From Luteimonas granuli (GTDB lineage: Bacteria > Pseudomonadota > Gammaproteobacteria > Xanthomonadales > Xanthomonadaceae), in assembly GCF_007795095.1 (NCBI RefSeq), contig NZ_CP042218.1, positions 806,001-870,000 of the forward strand: 64,000 nt of DNA. Reading direction: 5' to 3'. This document shows positions 43,378 to 54,024 of this stretch, in pieces; the stretch's first letter is position 1; each line of letters starts with the position of its first letter. Position numbers and translations under genes: made by a program. The notes under the pieces were generated by a model. That model was not told the origin of the DNA, ran no database searches, and saw only the letters and a program-made list of their open reading frames with translations.

Positions 43378-45414
43378 CTAGCGGAAGGCCAGCATGGCCT
43401 CCTTCAGGGCGTGGATGCGGTCGCGGACGGCGGCGGCCTCCTCGAACTCCAGGTCGCGGGCATGCTGGAACATCCGCTGTTCCAGCTCCCGGAGCTTGCC
43501 GGCGGCCTTGGCCGGATCCAGCCGCGCATAGTCCTCCCCGGCCTCGGCCACCTTGCGGCCCTTGCCGCGGCCGCTGGCGCGCGCCTCGGCGGCGTCGCTG
43601 CGGGCGCCTTCCATGATGTCCATGACCGGCCGCGCCACCGAGCGCGGGGTGATCCCGTGCTCGAGGTTGTACTCGACCTGCTTCTGGCGCCGGCGGTCGG
43701 TCTCCTCGATCGCGCGCTTCATCGAGTCGGTGACCCGGTCGGCATAGAGGATCGCCTTGCCGCGCAGGTTGCGCGCGGCGCGGCCGATGGTCTGGATCAG
43801 CGAGCCGGTGGACCGCAGGAAGCCTTCCTTGTCGGCGTCCAGGATCGCCACCAGGGAGACCTCGGGCATGTCCAGGCCCTCGCGCAGGAGGTTGATGCCG
43901 ACCAGCACGTCGAACACGCCCAGGCGCAGGTCGCGGATGATCTCCACCCGCTCGACGGTGTCGACGTCGGAGTGCAGGTAGCGCACGCGCACGTCGTGTT
44001 CGCCGAGGTACTCGGTCAGGTTTTCGGCCATGCGCTTGGTCAGCGTGGTGATCAGCACGCGGTCGCCCATGGCCACGCGCTGGTTGATCTCGCCCAGCAC
44101 GTCGTCGACCTGGGTCGCCACCGGGCGGATCTCGACCTCGGGGTCGACCAGGCCCGTCGGCCGCACCACCAGTTCCACGATCTCCTCGCCGGACTTCTCC
44201 AGTTCGTACTTCCCGGGCGTGGCGGAGACGAAGATCGTGCGCGGCGCGCGCTCCTCCCATTCCTCGAAGCGCAGCGGCCGGTTGTCCAGCGCCGAGGGCA
44301 GGCGGAAGCCGAACTCGACCAGGGTCTCCTTGCGCGCGCGGTCGCCCCGGTACATGCCGCCGATCTGCGGCACGGTCACGTGCGACTCGTCCACCACCAG
44401 CAGGGCGTCGGGCGGCAGGTAATCGAACAGGGTCGGCGGCGGCTCGCCCGGCTCGCGCCGGGTCAGGTGGCGCGAGTAGTTCTCGATGCCGTTGCAGTAG
44501 CCGACCTCGGCCATCATCTCGATGTCGAACCGGGTGCGCTGCTCCAGGCGCTGCGCTTCCACCAGCCTGTTGTTCGCGTAGAGATGTTCGAGGCGCTCCT
44601 TGAGCTCCACCTTGATCGTCTCGATCGCGTTGAGAACGCTCTCCCGCGTGCTGGCGTAGTGGGTCTTCGGATAGACCGTGTAACGCGGCACCTTGCGCTG
44701 CACTTCGCCGGTGAGCGGGTCGAACAGGCTCAGGTTCTCGACCTCGCCGTCGAACAGCTCGATGCGCAGCGCCTCGCTCTCCGACTCCGCCGGATGCACG
44801 TCGATCACCTCGCCGCGCACGCGGTAGGTGCCGCGGCGCAGCTCGGTGTCGTTGCGGGTGTACTGCAGCTCGGTCAGGTGGCGGATCAGCTGGCGCTGCT
44901 CGATCGGCTCGCCGCGGGCCAGGATCAGGCGCAGCTTCAGGTAGTCCTCGGGGTCGCCCAGGCCGTAGATCGCCGAAACCGTGGCCACGATCAGCGCATC
45001 CGGCCGCGACAGCAGCGCCTTGGTCGCCGACAGCCGCATCTGCTCGATGTGCTCGTTCATCGAACTGTCCTTCTCGATGAAGGTGTCCGACGAGGGCACG
45101 TAGGCCTCGGGCTGGTAGTAGTCGTAGTAGCTGACGAAGTACTCGACCGCGTTGTGCGGGAAGAAGGACTTGAACTCGCCGTACAGTTGCGCCGCCAGGG
45201 TCTTGTTGGGGGCCATGACGATGGTGGGCTTCTGCACCGCAGCCACCACGTTGGCGATGGTGTAGGTCTTGCCGGAGCCGGTGACGCCGAGCAGGGTCTG
45301 CTGCGCCAGGCCGTTCTCGAAGCCGTCGATGAGGCGCGCGATGGCCTGCGGCTGGTCCCCGGCCGGGGTATAGGGCGAGACGAGCTCGAAGCGTGGAGAC
45401 GCGGCGTCCTTCAT
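43378..45414 (-). CDS. uvrB: Excinuclease ABC subunit UvrB
   Basis: 678 residues from the ATG at 45414 (an ATG six codons upstream is possible). Walker [15 protein letters not shown], the beta-hairpin region [21 protein letters not shown], helicase motifs DESHV and QTIGRAARN, and the C-terminal UVR domain ([22 protein letters not shown]) are all complete. UvrB checks DNA damage delivered by UvrA and recruits UvrC in nucleotide-excision repair. Length and order are standard. It is divergent from tRNA-Asn. An SOS box was not recognised in the short spacer. Confidence 0.97.
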   Translation of the reverse strand: MKDAASPRFELVSPYTPAGDQPQAIARLIDGFENGLAQQTLLGVTGSGKTYTIANVVAAVQKPTIVMAPNKTLAAQLYGEFKSFFPHNAVEYFVSYYDYYQPEAYVPSSDTFIEKDSSMNEHIEQMRLSATKALLSRPDALIVATVSAIYGLGDPEDYLKLRLILARGEPIEQRQLIRHLTELQYTRNDTELRRGTYRVRGEVIDVHPAESESEALRIELFDGEVENLSLFDPLTGEVQRKVPRYTVYPKTHYASTRESVLNAIETIKVELKERLEHLYANNRLVEAQRLEQRTRFDIEMMAEVGYCNGIENYSRHLTRREPGEPPPTLFDYLPPDALLVVDESHVTVPQIGGMYRGDRARKETLVEFGFRLPSALDNRPLRFEEWEERAPRTIFVSATPGKYELEKSGEEIVELVVRPTGLVDPEVEIRPVATQVDDVLGEINQRVAMGDRVLITTLTKRMAENLTEYLGEHDVRVRYLHSDVDTVERVEIIRDLRLGVFDVLVGINLLREGLDMPEVSLVAILDADKEGFLRSTGSLIQTIGRAARNLRGKAILYADRVTDSMKRAIEETDRRRQKQVEYNLEHGITPRSVARPVMDIMEGARSDAAEARASGRGKGRKVAEAGEDYARLDPAKAAGKLRELEQRMFQHARDLEFEEAAAVRDRIHALKEAMLAFR

Positions 45415-45545
45415 CCGCGCATTGTCGCCCATCGGTCCTGCAGGGGCCGTCATCCGGCCGTCGATCCCGGGGGCCGGGGACGGCCGCCCGGGGTCGGTCG
45501 CGGCGGTCGGCCCCGCCCCTGAACCCGGCCGGCGGCGGTTTTGCC

Positions 45546-45573
45546 TTGACCGGACCGAAACAGGCACTAAAAT
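45546..45573 (+). promoter_or_regulatory. Sigma-70-type promoter of tRNA-Asn
   Basis: TTGACC at 45546-45551 and TAAAAT at 45568-45573 are separated by 16 bases. The tRNA begins 11 bases after the -10. Confidence 0.75.
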
Positions 45574-45583
45574 GTGCGTCCCC

Positions 45584-45660
45584 GCCCGAATAGCTCAGCC
45601 GGTTAGAGCACTTGACTGTTAATCAGGGGGTCGTTGGTTCGAGTCCAACTTCGGGCGCCA
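45584..45660 (+). tRNA. tRNA-Asn (GTT)
   Basis: 77 bases including CCA. Acceptor GCCCGAA pairs with TTCGGGC. The anticodon arm TTGACTGTTAATCAG carries GTT. The T-loop is TTCGAGT. Confidence 0.97.
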
Positions 45661-45940
45661 GACACCGGAAGGGCCGCGGGATCGCGGCCCTTCTTCCGTT
45701 CGGGGATCCACGGACGCCGTCGTGCGCCGCCGGCGCGCAGCCACGGGGATAGAGCGTGTAGTGGCACTGCCCGCCCGCGCCGCGCACGCACCCGATGCGG
45801 ACCCCGCCGACCTGCACGTAGGCCACGCTGTAAAGGGTGTCGCCGTCGTCGGCGCCGGCACGGTGCACGAAGGGGATGGCGCCGCCATCGCACCCGAACA
45901 GCGAAAGCACGAAACAGCACAGGGCGATGAGTATGTTCAC
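45623..45940 (-). CDS. Possible small exported protein overlapping tRNA-Asn antisense
   Basis: 105 codons from a GTG at 45940. The first 20 residues (MNILIALCCFVLSLFGCDGG) look like a lipoprotein signal with a Cys at about 18. A segment TLYSVAYVQVGGVRIGCVRGAGGQCHYTLYPRGC has paired Cys residues. The last third runs through the terminator and into the tRNA on the opposite strand, which is not believable coding. Either the real end lies earlier after a frame break, or the whole frame is chance. Confidence is low. Confidence 0.35.
   Translation of the reverse strand: MNILIALCCFVLSLFGCDGGAIPFVHRAGADDGDTLYSVAYVQVGGVRIGCVRGAGGQCHYTLYPRGCAPAAHDGVRGSPNGRRAAIPRPFRCLAPEVGLEPTTP
45668..45693 (+). terminator. 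Terminator hairpin after tRNA-Asn
   Basis: A perfect 11-bp stem GAAGGGCCGCG / CGCGGCCCTTC with a 4-base loop, followed by TTCC. Confidence 0.7.
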
Positions 45941-45997
45941 CGGGTCACCTCGCATGGTTTGTGATGCGGCAACGCACTGCCGGGCGGCGGGCGCGCG

Positions 45998-46771
45998 CTA
46001 CATGTGACGGAACAGCGGCATGAAGGTCTGGCTGACGACCAGCGTTTCCGGTCGCGACTTGAGGCGCACCGTCCCGCGCCCGCTGTCGTCGCGGGTGATA
46101 CCCGCGATGGCCTTGAGGTTGACGATGGTGGACCTGTGGATCTGCTTGAACATCGCCGGATCCAGCATCCCGAGCAGCTCGCGGATCGGCGTGCGCAGCA
46201 GCGCCTCGCCTTCGGCGGTCACCACCGTCGTGTACTTGTTGTCGGCGCGGAAGTACGCCACTTCGTCGACCAGGAGCAGCCGCGTCTCGCGGCCGGCGCT
46301 GGCGGTGATCCAGGTCAGGGGCGGGGGCGCATCCTCGCGCGGGCGCGTCGAACCCAGGCGCTCGATCAGCGCCGCCAGCGCGACCGCGTCGCTGCCACCG
46401 CGCGCCTGGAGGCGCTGCACGGTCGCGTCCAGCCGCGCGGGGGAGATCGGCTTCAGCAGATAATCGATCGCGCCACGTTCGAACGCATCGATGGCGTACT
46501 GGTCGTACGCGGTGACGAAGACGATGCGCGTGTCCGGGCTGGCCTCCGCCGCGGCCGCCGCGACCTCCAGCCCGCTCAGTCCCGGCATGCGGATATCGAG
46601 GAAGGCGACCTCGGGGCGATGCTCCGCGATCGATTCCAGCGCATCGGCACCGTTGTCGCACTCCGCGACCACGCGCAGCGCGGGCCAGGCGCGCTGCAGC
46701 TGGTCGAGCAGCGAGCGCCGCAACAGTGCTTCGTCCTCGGCGACGACGCAGGTCCAGGAAGGCTCAGACAT
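45998..46771 (-). CDS. LytTR-family response regulator (AlgR/LytR type)
   Basis: 257 residues. The receiver domain spans about 1-120 with the phosphorylated Asp in VAFLDIRMPGLSG and the switch Thr/Lys in FVTAYDQY and DYLLKPIS. The LytTR DNA-binding domain fills the C-terminus (LLLVDEVAYFRADNKYTTVV, FKQIHRSTIVNL, LVVSQTFMPLF). Such regulators bind repeats upstream of target genes. The gene overlaps the end of the histidine kinase gene by 8 bases, so the two form a two-component pair. It could also serve the FimS-like kinase at 56776, which has no regulator beside it. Confidence 0.92.
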   Translation of the reverse strand: MSEPSWTCVVAEDEALLRRSLLDQLQRAWPALRVVAECDNGADALESIAEHRPEVAFLDIRMPGLSGLEVAAAAAEASPDTRIVFVTAYDQYAIDAFERGAIDYLLKPISPARLDATVQRLQARGGSDAVALAALIERLGSTRPREDAPPPLTWITASAGRETRLLLVDEVAYFRADNKYTTVVTAEGEALLRTPIRELLGMLDPAMFKQIHRSTIVNLKAIAGITRDDSGRGTVRLKSRPETLVVSQTFMPLFRHM

Positions 46772-48026
46772 GGCTGTGGACTCCGTCCGTGGCGGGCACG
46801 GTGATGGTGGCCGCGACGCCCGCCGGGAAATTGGCCACCACGGCCAGGGCCGCCTCGCCGTCGAACACCAGGCGCAGGCGCTCGCGCACGTTCTTCAGGC
46901 CGATGCCGGTGCCGTTGGTCTTCGCGTTGAAGCCTTCGCCATCGTCGGCCACGGTCACCGCGACCATGCCTTCGCTACGGCGCGCACGGATCCACACCGT
47001 GCCCCCGGCGGTACGCGGCTCGAGCCCGTGCTTGATGGCGTTCTCCACCAGGGTCTGCAGCACCATCGGCGGCAGCGGCGTGGCACGCAGCGGTTCGGGC
47101 ACGTCCACCTGCACCGACAGCCGCGGTCCCATGCGGATCTTCAGGATCTCGAGGTAGGCCACCGCGCGCTCGAGCTCCTCGCCGAGCGTCGACAGTTCGT
47201 CCTCGGTGCGCGGCAGCGAATGGCGCAGGTACTGGATCAGGTGCCCGAGCATCTCCTCCGCGCGCGGCGGGTCGCTGCGCGCGAGCAGCTGGGCGCTGGC
47301 CAGCGTGTTGTAGAGGAAGTGCGGCTCGACCTGCGCATGCAGCAGGCTCAGGCGGGCCACGGCGAGCTCCTTCTCGGTGGCTGTCTGCATCGCGGCGGCC
47401 TTCTCGCCACGCCGGTGCTCGGCCACTCGGCGGCTGATGGCGCGGGTGATCGCCTCGGCGTTCTCGAAGTTGGTGCCGTCGTCGACCAGGAACCAGTCGC
47501 TCCACGCCGGCGATTCCGGCTCGCAGATCAGCGTCACGCTGCTGCTGTCGTGGCCGGGGGTGACCGTCGCCAGGATCTGGTTGCGCGGGATGCCGAACCA
47601 CAGCAGCGGGTTCCAGCGTCCCAGGGGATGCTCGCCATAGGTCTGCGGGCGCGCGACCTTGGCGCGCAGTTGCAGGCTGTCGCGCGCGGCCTCGACCTGC
47701 TCCACCCGTGGCAGCTCGCGGATCGCGGCCTCGAGCAGGTCGAAGGCCTCGCCCGCCTCGAAGGGGATCTCGACCTGCCGCCGCTGGCGGTTGGACAGCA
47801 CGGTCTTGTCGACGTGGCCGGCGATCAGCCGCACGCGGCCGAGGTGCGAGAGCGCTCCGGTGACCACCAGCGCCATCGTCGCCATGCCCAGCAGCACGAC
47901 CGGCCACTCCAGGCGCCCCAGCAGCGGAAGCTCCGACCACATGACCCCGACCAGCAGCACCGCAATGAACCAGGCAGCGGCGAGGCGGAAGACGAAAAAA
48001 GCACTCTTGATCATGGGAATCGGCAT
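46764..48026 (-). CDS. LytS-like sensor histidine kinase
   Basis: 420 residues. Two N-terminal membrane segments (FFVFRLAAAWFIAVLLVGVMW and WPVVLLGMATMALVVTGAL) are followed by a cytoplasmic domain of unknown type. The His_kinase domain then carries the phosphoacceptor His in HAQVEPHFLYNTLASAQLL and an HATPase with VENAIKHGLEPR, DDGEGF and GTGIGLKNVRERL. It should autophosphorylate and pass phosphate to the LytTR regulator, with which it overlaps. The signal is unknown. The start at 48026 or four codons later makes no difference to the membrane segments. Confidence 0.9.
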   Translation of the reverse strand: MPIPMIKSAFFVFRLAAAWFIAVLLVGVMWSELPLLGRLEWPVVLLGMATMALVVTGALSHLGRVRLIAGHVDKTVLSNRQRRQVEIPFEAGEAFDLLEAAIRELPRVEQVEAARDSLQLRAKVARPQTYGEHPLGRWNPLLWFGIPRNQILATVTPGHDSSSVTLICEPESPAWSDWFLVDDGTNFENAEAITRAISRRVAEHRRGEKAAAMQTATEKELAVARLSLLHAQVEPHFLYNTLASAQLLARSDPPRAEEMLGHLIQYLRHSLPRTEDELSTLGEELERAVAYLEILKIRMGPRLSVQVDVPEPLRATPLPPMVLQTLVENAIKHGLEPRTAGGTVWIRARRSEGMVAVTVADDGEGFNAKTNGTGIGLKNVRERLRLVFDGEAALAVVANFPAGVAATITVPATDGVHSHV

Positions 48027-48161
48027 CGGATGGGAATGCGGCGGAGCATAGCGATCCGCGCACCCCGACTGGCGCGCTTTGCGACGAACCCCGGAATGGA
48101 CCGACGAAGCTCCCGTCAGAGGGGCCGGACGCGGCGATCGGCAGGCCTTTTCCGCTGCCTG

Positions 48162-49211
48162 CTAGAACCATCCCCGCGCTCGCGCCAGCGCCACCGAGCC
48201 TCCGCCGAACACCAGCATCCCGCCCACCACGAGCAGGAAGCCGGCGTTTCCGGACTCGAACAGCCCGGCCTTGAAGTTCATGCCCAGCACGCCGGCCACC
48301 GTGGCCAGCACGCCGGTGATCACGGTGACGAAGGTCAGCACCCGCATCGAGCGGTCGGTGCGCAGGGCGGTCTGGCTGCTGAACAGTTCGAAGCTGCCCA
48401 CCACCAGGGTGCGTGCGTTCTCGATCATGTCCATGGCCCGCTCGAAACGCGTGTCCAGCGCCTCGAAATGACGCTCGGACTCGGGCCGGTCGTCGTGCCG
48501 GAAGTCCGGCCGTGAGAGCGCGCCGAAGACGGCGCGGTGCGGAGCCAGCATCCTGCGCAGGCGCGCGGCGGCCTGGCGAAGGCGCCTCAGTTCCGGCAGG
48601 CACCTGTCTGCCCGCTCGGACAGGATCGCCTGCTCCAGCGCATCGACACTGGCCTCGAACGTGCTCACCGCATTGAAATAGGTCGACAGCTGCCAGTCCA
48701 GCAAGGCGGCCACGAAGCTGTCGGAGCCGAGCCGGCCGATGTACGAAGCCACGGCCTCGCGGTCCATGAGTTCGTCGATGAACTCGATGTCGCGCTCGTG
48801 CACGCTCACCACGATGTTGTCGCCGGCCACCAGCGTCAGCGGCGCGCCCCGCACGCCGTCGGGGCCTTCGTCGACCACGGCGATCGCACGGACCAGGAAG
48901 TGACTGCCGAAGCGCTCCAGCCGCGGGGCGGGATCATCCGCGGGCTGGTCGAGCATCTCCTCGGGCAGGCCGCATCCGGACCAGACCGAGCGCATCGTGT
49001 CCGCGTCCGCCCGCACCAGGTCGACCCACAGCAGTGCATCCTCGTCGGGACAGACGGAACCGAGTTCCGCGCAGTCCAGCTCGCGGACGCTGGCATCGGG
49101 CAGGAACAGCCGGGCGCGACAGCACGCGTCTTCCGCCCGCCGCGTGCGCCGCTCGCTCCCTGCGTCCGCGGTACCTTCGCCGGACGTGGAGACTTCATGC
49201 GGAAGGGACAT
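48162..49211 (-). CDS. CorA-family divalent metal transporter
   Basis: 349 residues from the ATG at 49211. The long cytoplasmic part (ELDCAELGSVCPDEDALLWVDL and a helix region with LRRLRQAAARLRRMLAPHRAVFGAL) leads to two C-terminal membrane segments with the GMN filter in GVLGMNFKAGLFE. The sequence is closest to CorA/ZntB-type channels that carry Mg2+, Co2+ or Zn2+; the GMN favours a CorA-like pore. An upstream frame rich in Arg and Thr is not expected for the family. It is a single gene, with a 382-base spacer to the fimT-like gene. Confidence 0.88.
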   Translation of the reverse strand: MSLPHEVSTSGEGTADAGSERRTRRAEDACCRARLFLPDASVRELDCAELGSVCPDEDALLWVDLVRADADTMRSVWSGCGLPEEMLDQPADDPAPRLERFGSHFLVRAIAVVDEGPDGVRGAPLTLVAGDNIVVSVHERDIEFIDELMDREAVASYIGRLGSDSFVAALLDWQLSTYFNAVSTFEASVDALEQAILSERADRCLPELRRLRQAAARLRRMLAPHRAVFGALSRPDFRHDDRPESERHFEALDTRFERAMDMIENARTLVVGSFELFSSQTALRTDRSMRVLTFVTVITGVLATVAGVLGMNFKAGLFESGNAGFLLVVGGMLVFGGGSVALARARGWF

Positions 49212-49593
49212 TGGCGGGCTCGCGGGCTGGACGACTGGGGCGACAGTTGTCCGGCGGGTGCGAACGGTGCGTGAACCGCTGGCGCCGAACGCCAGGTCGC
49301 GCCACCCCAAGGCGATCGAGCCTGAAAACACCGCGCCACGCCTGCTCAGGCGGCCTTGACCGGCGTCGTGCTACCTCGGCCGTAAAGGAGGATCCATATC
49401 CGGAAAGGCAGCATGGCGCGCGGCGCGCAGGTCCTGCGGTTCATGTTGAAGCACTGATGCGCCGGCATCCAGGCCCGGCTATGAAGACGCGCCACTACAG
49501 CCGCGCTTCCGAGGGGAGATTCCGCTACAGCCTGACAAGCTGCGGCGTCACAGAAGGAGTGTTTCGCCCGCAGTGATGCAAAACCATGCAGGC
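49212..49593. other. Non-coding spacer before the fimT-like gene
   Basis: 382 bases. No gene, tRNA or clear repeat is seen. AAGGAG at 49554-49559 is a possible ribosome site for an upstream start of the pilin gene. Confidence 0.4.
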
Positions 49594-50133
49594 ATGAATA
49601 CTCACGAGCTTCAACGCGGCTTTACACTAGTGGAGCTCGTCACCGCCATCGCCATCCTGGCCGTCTTGGTGGCGCTCGCCGCTCCCTCGGCGGTCCAGGC
49701 ATGGAATCAGGCAGCCGCCCAGCGGGCATACCACGCCATGTCATCGAGCTTGGCATTGGCGCGCGTCCAGGCCGTCAGCCGCGGACATGCCGTTACCGTT
49801 TGTCCAAGCTTGAACGGCACTTCCTGCATCGTGGGAGGAACCGACTGGTCCCAGGGGTGGATCGTTTATCTTGATCCGTCCCGGAGTCCTCAACCAAAAT
49901 CGACGTCCGATGTCATAGAAATGGTCCCGGACCTTGCGCCGGAAATATCTTTGAGAACCAGCGCCGGACGACACCGTATCCGCTACCAACCGTCGGGATG
50001 GGCAGCCGGCAGCAACCTCAGGCTGACATTGTGCATACGCAGCACCGGCGTCATGCACGGCAGCATTTTGCTCAGCAACGCCGGGAGGACGCGCGTGGAA
50101 CGCGCGGCCGCCGAGACGAGCTGCTCCGCTTGA
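49594..50133 (+). CDS. GspH/FimT-type pseudopilin
   Basis: 179 residues from the ATG at 49594, which leaves a nine-residue leader MNTHELQRG before FTLVEL. This is the prepilin peptidase site, with Glu at +5. An upstream start at 49576 would give a longer leader. The hydrophobic helix and later Cys pairs (VCPSLNGTSC and LCIRSTG with CSA) are typical of minor pilins of this group. It should be matured by PilD and join the pilus base or tip. It is transcribed toward the pilE-like gene and ends 4 bases from it. Confidence 0.85.
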   Translation: MNTHELQRGFTLVELVTAIAILAVLVALAAPSAVQAWNQAAAQRAYHAMSSSLALARVQAVSRGHAVTVCPSLNGTSCIVGGTDWSQGWIVYLDPSRSPQPKSTSDVIEMVPDLAPEISLRTSAGRHRIRYQPSGWAAGSNLRLTLCIRSTGVMHGSILLSNAGRTRVERAAAETSCSA

Positions 50134-50137
50134 GCCG

Positions 50138-50593
50138 TTACCAGCAATCCTTGTAAGAACTTGCGGTACCGGTAATGGACTTCGCACCCGTTTGACTGAG
50201 CTTCAACGTCCCGCATCGGGCATCCGCATTGGCCTGCGCAGCCTGCGGCACGGCCTGGACGCCGTACGCACTAGCGCTTGAGCTCTCAAGCGACAGCGTG
50301 TAATGCGCGGCAAGATCCGTCGTGCACTGGGTCGCAGGGAGCGCTGCGCCGACATACGTCATCTTCGTCGTGTAATAGCGCTCCATGAACTGTGCGGCTT
50401 CCATCAAGCAACTTGCCGCAGCGCCACGACGCGTCTTGACGACATGATTCTGATAGCTCGGATACGCGATCGCGGCCAATATCGCGATCACGGCCACGAC
50501 AATCATCAGCTCGATCAGGGTGAAGCCATGGGCGGTCCCTCCAGGGCCGCCATTGGCGGCGCAGGAGGACATCGTGTAGGACCTGTCACCCAT
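50138..50593 (-). CDS. pilE: PilE-like type IV minor pilin
   Basis: 151 residues from the ATG at 50593, preceded by GGAG. A leader ending in AHG precedes [24 protein letters not shown], the classical type IV pilin start with Glu at +5. The body ends with two Cys, in RCGTL and the last CW, forming the usual disulfide loop. It is the last gene of the fimU-pilVWXY1E run; the pilY1 stop is only one base upstream. PilE is a minor subunit needed for assembly, as in Pseudomonas. Confidence 0.88.
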   Translation of the reverse strand: MGDRSYTMSSCAANGGPGGTAHGFTLIELMIVVAVIAILAAIAYPSYQNHVVKTRRGAAASCLMEAAQFMERYYTTKMTYVGAALPATQCTTDLAAHYTLSLESSSASAYGVQAVPQAAQANADARCGTLKLSQTGAKSITGTASSYKDCW

Positions 50594-50594
50594 A

Positions 50595-53500
50595 TCAATC
50601 TCCGACAATCTCACGCCAGGAAATCCGCCCCTTGATCAGGGGATTGTTGATCCCGACCGCCCCGGCCGTACCCAGCGAACCGCCTGCAACGAGGAGGTTC
50701 TCCACCACGGTGGGCGAGGTTGGCATAGCGATATTCAAGTTGACCGAGCCAACAGGGCGACTTGTTCCGTTATCCCCTCCGCCCAGAACATCATCATCGA
50801 ACTGCCCGTCTCCATCAACGTCGAAGAAGGATGACTGGACGCTTGTTCCCGAGAACGCGTCAATCGCGTTGAGATAGCCTGTACCACCGGACATGCATGG
50901 ATCCGAGCTGGGCAGGATGCTGGCGGCAACAAGCACGCGGCCCACCATCAGTGGATCCGAAACCATGCGTTCCGAAGGCGTGCCATCCGCTGGCACTTCG
51001 AGATTGACGAACCAGCCCCTTGATGTGGCGTCGAGCCGATGGTAAGGCTCGAATGCACGAACAGCATGCCCATCGATCGTGCCGTGGAGCTGGATCTGGC
51101 GGGCCGTGAGGTCAGCATCGCCAGAAATCTTGACGCCGGTATCCTTCACTCCGTACCAACGCTGCTGGGAGGTGCTCAACTTGTCACTCTCTTCCAGGTA
51201 CTTGCCCGTGCCGAAGAATACCCAGCGCTGATAGGTCTTGGGTTCGAATGCCACTTGGAGGCCGCCAGTGATCGGCTGTCCGGTTGCTATGAGCGGATTG
51301 CCGCCCGATGCCCGCTTGACCTGACCGCTAATCGTACCCCCCATCCGCCAGATTCCACTTGCTCTGATCACCGTAATTGAGATCGAACTTCCAGACATTG
51401 CCCTTCAGGTCTCCAGCAAACACGAAGTCATGCAGACCGTCGCCATCCTCGTCCCAAGCCTGGATGCTGGTAATACCATTTCCCCCGGCGGTCGCGGCTG
51501 GGAGTTCGAGCTTGCGGACTTTCACTCCGGTTTCAGCATCGACGATGAAAAGTGCACCTTTCCCGGATGCGCTGTTGATCCCGTTACCGAATATCGCAAC
51601 GGCCGGCAGCAACGCTGCGTTGTTACCGTTTCCGTCTCGCGCGTTTGTGCGGACGATCAGAGGCTTGTTCAGGATCATGCCCAAATCGCTGCGATCATCA
51701 GCGGTCCAGCCCGAAGGCGCGCTCGCCGGCGACGCCTCCCACTTCACGTTGGACGCACCGAAAGTCGTCGGGCTGGTCACGTCCAGTCCGAACAGACCCC
51801 GCCCGCCGCGACCGAGCGTACCTACCAGCAGGGTCTTGCCTGGCGTCTTCGCCCTCGTCGAGACGGTCACCGGACCATCGACGTAGAACCTGTGGTTGTA
51901 AGTCGGATCGGCCAGCAGACGAAGCTTGTCGTCGGGAATCAGATTGGCACTGGGCACGTAGGCGAACAACTCACGCCCCGTTGCAGCATTGAAGGCGTGC
52001 AGCATTCCATCGTTCGCGCCCACGAAAATCGTGGCCGTTCCCGTTTCAGCCGTGAAGGCCGGCGACGAATGCACGATATCGCCGAGAGGGGGACGTGCGG
52101 TTGCGGAACGGTCCGCCGTACTGCTTTTCTCCGCTCCGCTCGCCAAGCAGGTAGGCCGCCAGGCCGTGACCATCCATCGTACCCAGACCGCTACCACGCT
52201 GCGCGAGGAACGTACCGCCGACCGTGAAGACCTTCGGAGCCCGGTCGTCGTAGTCCGGGACGCGGGTCGACGCTCTCCAGGAAGGAGTCGTGCTCACCTG
52301 CCCGTTCACGATGGGGTACGATGCCAGCTCGCCTGTCCAGCGCCGCCCAACGTAGCTAGCCTGAAAGATCCGCGTTTCGGTATCCAGCCTGACGCTGTTC
52401 GCAGCGACATTGGATCCGGATTCCGTACGCTCGATGATGCTACTGAGGGTGTTCCTGAGTTCGGTCGCAAAAGACTCGGGATCCGCGGCGCTAAAAAAAC
52501 CGCCCCGCGAGTTGACGGCCGCGTGCAGTAGATCATCGATTTTCGCCGACTCCGCACTGGTCGGATCCGGCCAGACAAGAGAGCCCGACGTCTTGCCGAT
52601 CTCGCCGAAAGCGGTCGCTGGATTCACGCTGCCTGAAACACCGAGCCCGATCCCGTAGGTCACCATGTGCTGGTGCGTCTTGGGGTTCAACGGACTTGCA
52701 GTCACCCTGTTGGCCATGCTCGGTCTCAGGTCGCGATTCCAGAAGTTGTAGGCAACGTCGGCCAGCGTGTCGCTGTATGCATCCTGGAACGGATAGCCCG
52801 CACTTCCATCGGCATTCGCGACGCTATTCGGAGGAGCTGGGCTTTCAGACCAGTAACCATCGGTCATGAGCATGGCAAAACTTTGCCGGCACGTCAGATA
52901 CTCATCGTATTTGGATCCACCTGAATTTCCGACGTCGGTTCGCCAGGGGTCGTCTGAATCCGTCCGATCTTCGTAGTAGTTACCGACATCCCAGAGGGTC
53001 TGGCGGGATGGTGTTCCATTGGTCGAAACAACCCCGCCATAGAGATTGTTATAGAAAGCTGTCCGGTGAGTGCCCACGAAGGGCCTGACACCGGAGACGA
53101 CCCTCGGGCTCGAGTTCAGCGTGGCGTAACCAACGCGCGCCGCAGTCGCTGCGTCATCGCCCGGAAGACTGGAGAATGCGCGTCCAATTCCGCCGCGACT
53201 GGCCAGGATTCTTGACCGGTAGTACTGGAACCAGTTGGCGAAGTTCTGAAGCTGGTCCGCGTCGGTGATCTCATGGCGCGTGTAGTTCGCAGGGTTGTAC
53301 TTGTCGCTCGCGCTGTCGCCGCCTGTGTACGTGTAGTAGATGTTGAACCGGATGGTGCGCTCGCCCTGTTCACGGACACATGCCTGCTGGGTGCAGGTAT
53401 CGTTATTCGACGTCCTCTGCCACCACACACCGGAATACGTCACGGGTCCCGTAAGGTCGACCGTCCCCTTTGACGCATTCTCGGGATTCCAGAGTGCCGC

Positions 53501-53980
53501 GGTAGGCGTTGCATTCGGGTAGCTCGTTCCGTCGGCCTTGACCCAGGGCTTGTAAGTCACGGCTGGATTGAAGTATTGGGCATTGAATCGCGCAGTCCGC
53601 ACGATTCTTCCGTATACGTTGTCGGGATCCGCGACGGTATTGTCATAGTCGCTTCCGCCATAAAGCCCGGAGACACGAGGAAACACGCGTCCGATATTGG
53701 AAGTGTTCCTGTTGTTATCTGCGCTCGATTGAATCCTGTTGACAGTTATTCCATCAATCAAGTCTCCGGGCATGATCTCGCCATGCATCGAACCCGAGTC
53801 GTCCAGAACAAACATGATATTCGGCGGCACAGTGGCGCCCGACTGCAGCGGCACGTCCGGGATGTTCAAATTGGCATGGCCCGGCGCCGCAAGCGCCACT
53901 GCGAGACAACCAAGCAGCGCGGGATGAAGGCGCTGGGGGCGCACGGACTCGATCGTTCGTTGCTTGTTTCGACCAGACAT
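50595..53980 (-). pseudogene. pilY1: PilY1 type IV pilus tip adhesin, two homopolymer frame breaks
   Basis: About 1127 residues are intended, but they are spread over three frames. The start ATG at 53980 follows GGAG and leads a signal peptide; an ATG at 54028 overlaps the pilX stop. The N-terminal part has a VWA-like MIDAS (MFVLDDSGSMHG) and the rest a beta-propeller with FRNRT..PLGDIVHSSPAF, DEDGDGLHDFVFAGDLKGNVWKFD and a calcium loop DVDGDGQFDDD. Frame changes occur at a run of five C (minus strand, 52088-52092) and six G (51337-51342); one base fewer in each gives an open chain. PilY1 tips the pilus and acts in adhesion and sensing. Confidence 0.85.
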
Positions 53981-54024
53981 CGGTTCGTACTCCATTACGG
54001 GCCATACCACGCCCTTAAGGCGAT

